From DASXAI01 sp963728985 (lineage in GTDB: Bacteria; Actinomycetota; Acidimicrobiia; Acidimicrobiales; Ilumatobacteraceae): DNA of 64,000 bases. Shown here in pieces: positions 58,014 through 64,000 of the stretch. A program made the translations under genes and the position numbers. A model generated the notes under the pieces. The model was not told the origin of the DNA, ran no database searches, and saw nothing but the letters and a program-made list of their open reading frames with translations. The first letter of the stretch is position 1. Every line of letters starts with the position of its first letter. The DNA lies in the NCBI GenBank assembly GCA_963728985.1, contig CAVSME010000011.1, forward strand, positions 13,404 to 77,403, read 5' to 3'.

Positions 58014-58379
58014 GTGACGACGCGCTCAGACGCGCTCGCCGAGCTCGTCGCCCGAGCCAGACGAGATCTCGGCGACCTCCGCGTCCGAGAACTGGTGGAC
58101 CGATACCTGCACGTGCTCTACCGGCCGCGGTCGTACAGCTTCGGACTGGCGCGCCGCGTTCTCCACGAGATCATCGAGCCGACCTTCGACGACGAACTCG
58201 CGGTCCGCCTGACCTCTGACCGTCTCGAGACCCTTTTAACCCCGCTGTACCGGGATCGCGGGCCAGCAACGACACGGCTCACACTCCAGATGCTGCATCA
58301 GGCCTTCGCGTGGGCCCAACGACACGGATGGTGCCAACAGGACCCCACCGAAGGATTCACCCTCCGCCGACTTCGCTGA
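58014..58379 (+). pseudogene. tyrosine integrase N-terminal fragment
   Basis: A 121-residue frame matching the core-binding (SAM-like) domain of tyrosine recombinases: LTSDRLETLLTPLY, RLTLQMLHQAFAWAQRHGWCQQDPTEGF. The catalytic domain with Arg-His-Arg-Tyr is absent. After the stop, plausible coding sequence (ELPTLANALTADTRDRD) continues in another frame up to 58468, where the IS256-type left end begins. So a frameshift and an insertion or deletion have both destroyed the gene. Confidence 0.6.
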
Positions 58380-58468
58380 ACTCCCGACATTGGCGAATGC
58401 CCTCACCGCCGACACGCGCGATCGCGATGCTCCTACCGGTCGTCGTGCATCCCTCTTCCGCTCGACCC

Positions 58469-58820
58469 GGGACTGTCCGAAGGTTTGTGTAACCGGCGTG
58501 ATCTGAGGGTCCACGGCTGAGGGACTGTGGATCTAACGGTGTGTCCGGCCTGACAGGTCTGCCGTGAGGTGGGCTGAAGGCAGCGGTGATGACCGCGACA
58601 CTGGAGACCGTGGCCAAGAAGAAGGAGTTGCCGCCTGAGTCGGCTGAGCTGCAGGCGGCTCGAGAGCTGGTCCGCCAGGCGAAAGAGCAGGGCTTGTCGT
58701 TGACGGGCCCGGACGGGCTGTTGAAGCAGCTGACCAAGACGGTTCTCGAGGCGGCGTTGGATGAGGAGCTCACCGAGCATCTCGGCCACGAACGGCGGGC
58801 GCCGGCGACGGGTGGGAATG
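58469..58820 (+). mobile_element. truncated IS256-family element (left end only)
   Basis: It starts with GGGACTGTCCGAAGG and GTTTGTGTAA, typical of IS256-type terminal sequences, followed about 120 bases later by the 5' end of a Mutator-type transposase. The right part and right inverted repeat are missing: homology ends at about 58820, where sequence switches to a truncated minus-strand gene. No target duplication can be assigned because one end is lost. Confidence 0.75.
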
Positions 58821-58825
58821 TGCGT
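58586..58825 (+). pseudogene. IS256-family transposase, 5' fragment
   Basis: About 80 residues of a Mutator/IS256 transposase N terminus, with LTGPDGLLKQLTKTVLEAAL, DEELTEHLGHERR and GNVRNG, after which family similarity stops. The frame stays open to 58981 only because it runs antisense through the adjacent truncated gene. The DDE catalytic residues are absent, so it is inactive. Start at GTG 58586 or ATG 58589. Confidence 0.8.
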
Positions 58826-59437
58826 AACGGCGGCGTCGTCGCCGTAGAGGTAGGCGACCATGAGGTGGAGTCCCTCGTCGTTTCCGAACGTGGCGAGAAG
58901 GATGGCGGCGATCGCCTCCGATTGACCACTGATACCACCGGCGGCGAGCGCACGACCTTCTTGCTGCACGGCATCGCGTAGCGTCCGCGGTAGGCCCGAA
59001 GTGCTGACGATTGCGAGTCGGACCGTCTGGGCCGCGACTTCGGTCTCGAGTCGCGAGAGGCTGACTGGCTCGCCGGTCCACCACAACACGCTGGAAGGGT
59101 CGCGAGCGAGAAGTCGGCGCTCGACTTCGGTGGCGAGACGGTCCGTCCACGCTCCGGGACTGGCGACGGTGAGGTGCAAGGCAGTGTCGGTGTCGAACCC
59201 GATCCAGTTCGCGACCCGGTTGGCGACTTGCTCGCATTTCGGTTCGGCGTCGAGGGCGAGCAGCGCGTAGACGGTGGCGAGCGCCGGTAGGGACGTCATC
59301 GGGTTGTAGCCGCTGATGGGCGCGCCGGATGCAGCCGCGTCGCAATAGGCAACGAATCGAGGGGACGTCGGTCCGCCCGTTGCCGGCAACTGGTAAATGT
59401 CGGCCATGGTCGCCAGGGTGGGTGTGACGGTGATCAC
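58820..59437 (-). pseudogene. hypothetical protein, 3' end removed at the IS256 junction
   Basis: About 205 residues remain, from GTG 59437 (MITVTPTLATMADIYQLPA) to YLYGDDAA near 58820. No family is recognised; it is mostly helical with WIGFDTDTALHLTV and SSVLWWTGEPVSL. The GTG overlaps the ABC permease stop (GTGA), so it was the third gene of that operon. Beyond the junction the frame runs on antisense through IS sequence (HIPTRRRRPP...), giving a chimeric tail of more than 130 residues if translated. Confidence 0.65.
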
Positions 59438-60176
59438 GCGACGTCCCGTGTCACGGTGAGCCGCATCCCTCCTGCGATCGCGAGGGCGGTGTAGCCGATG
59501 AGCAGAAGTGTTGCCGCGGCGATCGGAAGCGGGTGGTCGAGTGTTCCCGACTGCGTGAGGGCGTTGGCGGCGCCGAGGGGCAACCACTTGGCTGTGCTCG
59601 GCAGTACAGCGAGCAGAGCGTTTTCCACGATGAGCTGCCAGACCAGAGCACCGATAACTGCGGCAACCTGGTTGCGAACGATGGCGCCGATACCGAGGCC
59701 GATGAGTGCATAGAGCACGGTGACGGCCGCGCAGCCCGCGAGCACGCCCGCGACATCCCGACTCAACCACGAGATATTGGCGTCGTGCGCGGACAGTGCC
59801 GGAAGCCCGAGCGCCAACGTCACCAGGGTGCACAGCGAGGCGACAACTACCGCGATGAGCGCGACGGCGGCGGCCTTGGCGGCGATGACTCGTCCACGGT
59901 GGGCTGTGACGAGCAGCGCGGAGACGATGGTGTTGTGCCGGTATTCGCCGGCGACGGCGGTGGTGCCAATGACGAGGGCGAGGATGCATCCATTGGCGGC
60001 GCTGCTGGTGATCGCTCGGATGCCCGCGACGGTGTCGAGGGCAGGGAGGCCGTTGTGGCCGGCCCCGGCGATGGTGATGCCGACGCTCAATGCGGTCGCG
60101 GCGACGGCGGCGGCGATGGTGCCGTAGGTGGCGCGGATGGTGCGGAGCTTGATGAGTTCGGCGCGTATGAGGGCGG

Positions 60177-60180
<4 letters not shown>
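59434..60180 (-). CDS. ABC-2 type transporter permease
   Basis: A 248-residue membrane protein with six hydrophobic segments: LIRAELIKLRTIRATYG at the N terminus is the typical ABC-2 amphipathic helix, followed by segments around ALSVGITIAGAG, GCILALVIGTTAVAGEYRH, AKAAAVALIAVVVAS, GVLAGCAAVTVLYALIGLG and ALLAVLP...LLLIGYTALAIAGG. It pairs with the ATPase upstream (ATGA overlap) as a small exporter of the lantibiotic-immunity or drug-resistance type. Probably controlled by the divergent two-component system. Confidence 0.87.
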
Positions 60181-61073
<893 letters not shown>

Positions 61074-61214
61074 CTGATGAGCATCTGAGATATTCGGGCC
61101 GCTGCCATCGGTCTGGACGCCCGGCTGCGGTCTGTCCTCTGGCAGGTCCCCATCCGGGTGGAATCGGCCGTTTGGCAGAGGGACAGCTCAAGCCTGTTTC
61201 GGTAACGTCGAGCC

Positions 61215-62456
61215 GTGTGGGTATGGATGCGGGCGCTCGTGCGACGCCATCCAACTGCGACCGATGTCGGTCTCGCGATCGTGCTCGCCGTCGCCGCGCT
61301 CATCTCGGTCAACGCCACGGTCAACCTCCTCGCCGCCAACATCCCCGGTTACGACCGACCCTCCACCGTCACAGCAACGCTGTGCATGCTCGCCATCACC
61401 GTTCCGGTGGTGGCGCGGCGGTGGCTCCCGCTCACGACACTCGCGGCGATCACCGTCGCGTTCGTGGTCGGCCGCTACTTCTACGACATGCCCGAAACGA
61501 GCGTGACCCTGATCGCCCTGGACGTCGGCCTGTTCAGCGCCGCGCTCCATGGCAAGCCGCCACGACGAGCATGGGTGCTCGGCGCCACGTACGCCGCGAT
61601 CTGCCTGGAGGTGTTCCGCGAGCTCTTCTTCACCGATGTCACCGAGTACCCCGGTCGACTCTGGGCCCAATGGTTCCTGCTCGTGTACAACGCGATGATA
61701 CTGGCGTTGCCGTGGGCGTTGGGCGCTGTCATCCGGTCGCTGCAAGCACGGGGCATCGAACTCGCTCGACGGGCTGACGAGCTGCAACGTGAACGCGAAG
61801 AACGGGCGGCTCACGCCGTGTTCGACGAGCGAGTGCGCATTGCTCGCGAGCTCCACGATGTGGTGGCGCACCACGTGAGCGTCATGGGCGTGCAAGCGGG
61901 CGCGGCCCGCCACGTCATGGCCCGCGACCCCTCCGGTGCCCAGGCCGCCCTCGCGTCCGTCGAGGCGGCCAGCCGCGAGGCGGTCGCCGAACTCCACAAC
62001 ATGCTCGGGTTCCTCCGGCAAGGAAACACCCCAGACGACCCCGAAAATCTCGCACCCCAACCCGGGCTTCGGGAGATCGAGCCCCTCGTCGCGAAGCTCC
62101 GGAGTGCTGCCCTCCACGTCGACCTCGACGTCACGGGCACCAAGCGGGAGCTCCCCCGCACCCTGGAGCTCTCCGCCTACCGAGTTGTGCAAGAAGCACT
62201 GACCAACACGCTCAAACATGGCAACGCACGCCACGCGTCCGTCACCCTCGCGTACGAACCAACGACGCTCACCATCACGATCGTCGACGACGGATCGGGT
62301 GCCCCATCCCACCCCGATCGGGCCTCCGGCGGCGTGGGGCTGATCGGGATGCGCGAGCGCGTGCACCTGCACGGCGGCCAGCTCCGGGCCCGGCCCCGAC
62401 CCGAGGGCGGGTTCGCGGTGCATGCGACGTTTCCGATCCCGGAGGCGTCGCAGTGA
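61215..62456 (+). CDS. NarL-type sensor histidine kinase
   Basis: A 413-residue HisKA_3 kinase: five to six N-terminal membrane segments (residues about 15-175), a coiled coil, then phospho-acceptor His214 in RIARELHDVVAHHVSVMG and an HATPase domain (YRVVQEALTNTLKHG, GGVGLIGMRERV). A typical actinobacterial sensor of envelope or antibiotic stress. GTG at 61215, with a -10-like TAACGT just upstream (leaderless). Intact and of normal length, unlike its response regulator. Target is presumably the divergent ABC exporter. Confidence 0.92.
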   Translation: MWVWMRALVRRHPTATDVGLAIVLAVAALISVNATVNLLAANIPGYDRPSTVTATLCMLAITVPVVARRWLPLTTLAAITVAFVVGRYFYDMPETSVTLIALDVGLFSAALHGKPPRRAWVLGATYAAICLEVFRELFFTDVTEYPGRLWAQWFLLVYNAMILALPWALGAVIRSLQARGIELARRADELQREREERAAHAVFDERVRIARELHDVVAHHVSVMGVQAGAARHVMARDPSGAQAALASVEAASREAVAELHNMLGFLRQGNTPDDPENLAPQPGLREIEPLVAKLRSAALHVDLDVTGTKRELPRTLELSAYRVVQEALTNTLKHGNARHASVTLAYEPTTLTITIVDDGSGAPSHPDRASGGVGLIGMRERVHLHGGQLRARPRPEGGFAVHATFPIPEASQ

Positions 62457-63101
62457 TCACCGTCGTGCTCGCCGACGACCAGGCCATGGTCCACGCCGGG
62501 TTCCGGATGATCCTCGAAGCCGAGGACGAGTTCGACGTCCGCGGCGAAGCCGAAGACGGCACGGACGCCGTCGAGCTCGTGACGCGTGTCCGGCCCGACG
62601 TCGTGCTCATGGACGTACAGATGCCACGCCTCGACGGCATAACCGCCACCCGCCGAATCGTCGCATCCGGTGTCGCGTCCGCGTCATCATCCTCACGACG
62701 TTCGAGCGCGACGACTACGTCTACGAGGCGCTACGCGCGGGCGCCAGCGGGTTCCTGCTCAAGAACTCACCACCAGAGGAACTCATTCACGCCATTCGCG
62801 TGGTCGCGCAGGGTGACGCCCTTCTCGCCCCCTCGGTGACGAGGCGGCTGATCTCGACATTCGTGCAGCAACCTCTCCCCAGGCCGACGAGCCGATGGCC
62901 GGCTCACGGACCGAGAACTGGAGGTGCTGCGACTGCTCGCCACCGGCAAGAGCAACGCCGAGCTCGCCGACGAGCTGTACATCAGTGAGGGAACCATCAA
63001 GACACACGTGTCGAGCGTGCTATCCAAGCTGGGCTTGCACCGATCGCGTCCAGGCCGTGGTGTTCGCCTACAACAACGGGGTCGTCACGCCCGGTGGATG
63101 A
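62453..63101 (+). pseudogene. NarL-type response regulator with three frame breaks
   Basis: GTG at 62453 overlaps the kinase stop. The receiver domain (VVLADDQAMVHAGF, phospho-Asp54 in VVLMDVQMPRL) runs in frame to about 62680, continues in another frame from RVIILTTFERDDYVYEAL (about 62690) to about 62880, then in a third segment from LTDRELEVLRLLATGKSNAELADELYISEGTIKTHVSSVLSKLG (LuxR HTH), then shifts again near 63047 to DRVQAVVFAYNNGVV. The final stop overlaps the next gene's ATG (63098), so the original gene end is preserved. Either a decayed gene or a stretch of poor sequence. Confidence 0.82.
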
Positions 63102-63595
63102 GCGCGACCGCGATCGGCGCTCGGTCGAAGTCTGGGCCGGTGGGAGATCCACGGCGTATCGCGGTGCGCAACCAACTGATCTGGTGCGCCGGGGTCGCCG
63201 TCGCGTTCCAAGTATTAGCCTTCGCATCGACGCAGGCTCAGTTCGTGCGAGCCCACAGCCCGTCGCAAAACGACCCCTATGACGTGGTCGTGTCGTTCAC
63301 CATGTTCTTCGTACCGGCCGTCGCGTGCATCGGAGGTATCCGCGTCGCGTTGTGCCGAGCGGACCGAGGCCTCGACCTCGCCCGCGTGGACGGCGTTCTT
63401 CGTACCGCGATCACCAGCGACCTGCTCGTGGCCGCGACGGCGGCGACAGATGTGGTAGCGGTCGCCTTCCGAGCCGACAACGAGCGGTGGACCACGATCA
63501 CGCTCCCACTCATCATGTTCGTTGTCCTGCTCCTCGGATCGTGCTCGCTGTCCCTGCGCTCGCTTCTTCGCGCTACGGCCAACTGGGGATCGTGA
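63098..63595 (+). CDS. four-TM membrane protein of unknown function
   Basis: A 165-residue protein with four membrane segments: LIWCAGVAVAFQVLAFAS, VSFTMFFVPAVACIGGIRV, SDLLVAATAATDVVAVAF and LPLIMFVVLLLGSCSLSL. ATG at 63098 overlaps the response-regulator stop (ATGA). It probably belongs to the kinase/regulator operon. No family recognised; small membrane partners of two-component/ABC systems are common in Actinobacteria. Confidence 0.7.
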   Translation: MSATAIGARSKSGPVGDPRRIAVRNQLIWCAGVAVAFQVLAFASTQAQFVRAHSPSQNDPYDVVVSFTMFFVPAVACIGGIRVALCRADRGLDLARVDGVLRTAITSDLLVAATAATDVVAVAFRADNERWTTITLPLIMFVVLLLGSCSLSLRSLLRATANWGS

Positions 63596-63652
63596 AGATG
63601 GATGCAGTGTTCTTGAGGATGCCGTCGAACTCGGCGGCCAGCGCCGAGCCTT

Positions 63653-63967
63653 GTGTTCGGGAGTCGAGCCGGCCGACGGCTCGACCGAATCTTCGATCGG
63701 ATCGTCGAGGGAACCGGTGGTCTGCGGGCCGCACCCCTGCGCTGGCTGACCGCCGTGTCGGTCGCTGCAGGGATGTTCGTCGCCGGCAGCCTCGGCCTCC
63801 AGGAACACGAGCTGGGATGGCACGCGGTCGTCGAGTGCGCCATCTTCGCCATCGTCACTCTTGCGTTTCTGGTTGAAGCAAGCGGCACGTTGCGGATCGT
63901 CCACATCCAGTACAACGGCGCGGTGGACAGTCGGCAGCGTCTGCGGTCTTCGTCCTCATCGCGCTGA
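63653..63967 (+). CDS. small membrane protein, 5' end uncertain
   Basis: A 104-residue frame with two membrane segments (WLTAVSVAAGMFVAGSLGL; VVECAIFAIVTLAFLVEAS). A GTG at 63592, overlapping the previous stop (GTGA) in a different frame, begins MKMDAVFLRMPSNSAASAEP, which looks coding, so a frameshift near 63645 may separate the two parts. If joined, the protein has about 125 residues. No family recognised. Stop at 63965-63967, close to the window edge. Confidence 0.5.
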   Translation: MFGSRAGRRLDRIFDRIVEGTGGLRAAPLRWLTAVSVAAGMFVAGSLGLQEHELGWHAVVECAIFAIVTLAFLVEASGTLRIVHIQYNGAVDSRQRLRSSSSSR

Positions 63968-64000
63968 GCCGTTAAGCGGCGATCCAGTGGCGCAAGCCGT

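Noticed and set aside
58433..59989. 518-codon minus-strand frame as one intact protein
   Set aside because: Only the middle part (from GTG 59437 to about 58820) looks coding. The N-terminal part is a shadow of the ABC permease, and the C-terminal part runs antisense through the IS256 fragment.

Overview
The window is very G+C-rich, with strong G/C preference at third codon positions, many GTG starts, many ATGA/GTGA gene overlaps, SARP/BTAD regulators, actinobacterial SOS boxes (CGAAC-N4-GTTCG) and the lexA / LysM gene / nrdR neighbourhood known from Actinobacteria. This points to a chromosome of a high-GC actinobacterium. An Acidimicrobiia-like lineage is my inference, not something the sequence proves. 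No plasmid or phage backbone is visible apart from a small decayed island at the right end.

Layout. 0-30 kb is accessory metabolism and regulation. A BTAD regulator is translationally coupled to a small globin-like protein, followed by a LuxR-type ATPase regulator. Next come a PIG-L deacetylase plus FAD oxidoreductase pair, a flavin monooxygenase, an OsmC-like protein, a two-gene hotdog dehydratase, a Baeyer-Villiger monooxygenase, an AfsR-like BTAD-ATPase, AzlCD, a second and partly broken copy of the FAD oxidoreductase/PIG-L pair, and a cyclase-domain ATPase. 30-45 kb holds a molybdopterin oxidoreductase, CoA and hydrolase enzymes, a DUF3224-MarR operon, a GH1 glycosidase coupled to an acyl-CoA synthetase, an LLM flavin enzyme, a CPBP protease, a P-loop kinase, pirin and methyltransferases. 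45-57.5 kb is a conserved housekeeping block: nrdR, a LysM protein, lexA (five SOS-like boxes), dapD, dapC, a 24-bp minisatellite, hflX, dapF, miaA, miaB, recA (one SOS box), DUF983, tRNA-His and tRNA-Lys. From tRNA-Lys to the right edge the sequence is mosaic and decayed: an HNH protein, an integrase fragment, a truncated IS256-type element fused to a truncated gene, then an ABC exporter with a divergent histidine kinase and a multiply frameshifted response regulator.

How genes work together. dapD, dapC and dapF supply the succinylase branch of diaminopimelate/lysine synthesis. miaA and miaB together make the ms2i6A37 tRNA modification. lexA, recA and probably the LysM gene form an SOS regulon. 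In the accessory part, recurring oxidoreductase/deacetylase cassettes next to large STAND/SARP regulators suggest a regulated small-molecule pathway of unknown product.

Most unusual observations: the duplicated FAD/PIG-L cassette, the BTAD plus apparently haem-less globin pair, the dapC-leader minisatellite, two copies of a convergent-intergenic repeat family, a 65-bp symmetric palindrome near the 15.2-kb glyoxalase gene, and a cluster of frameshifts that are either decay or assembly errors.
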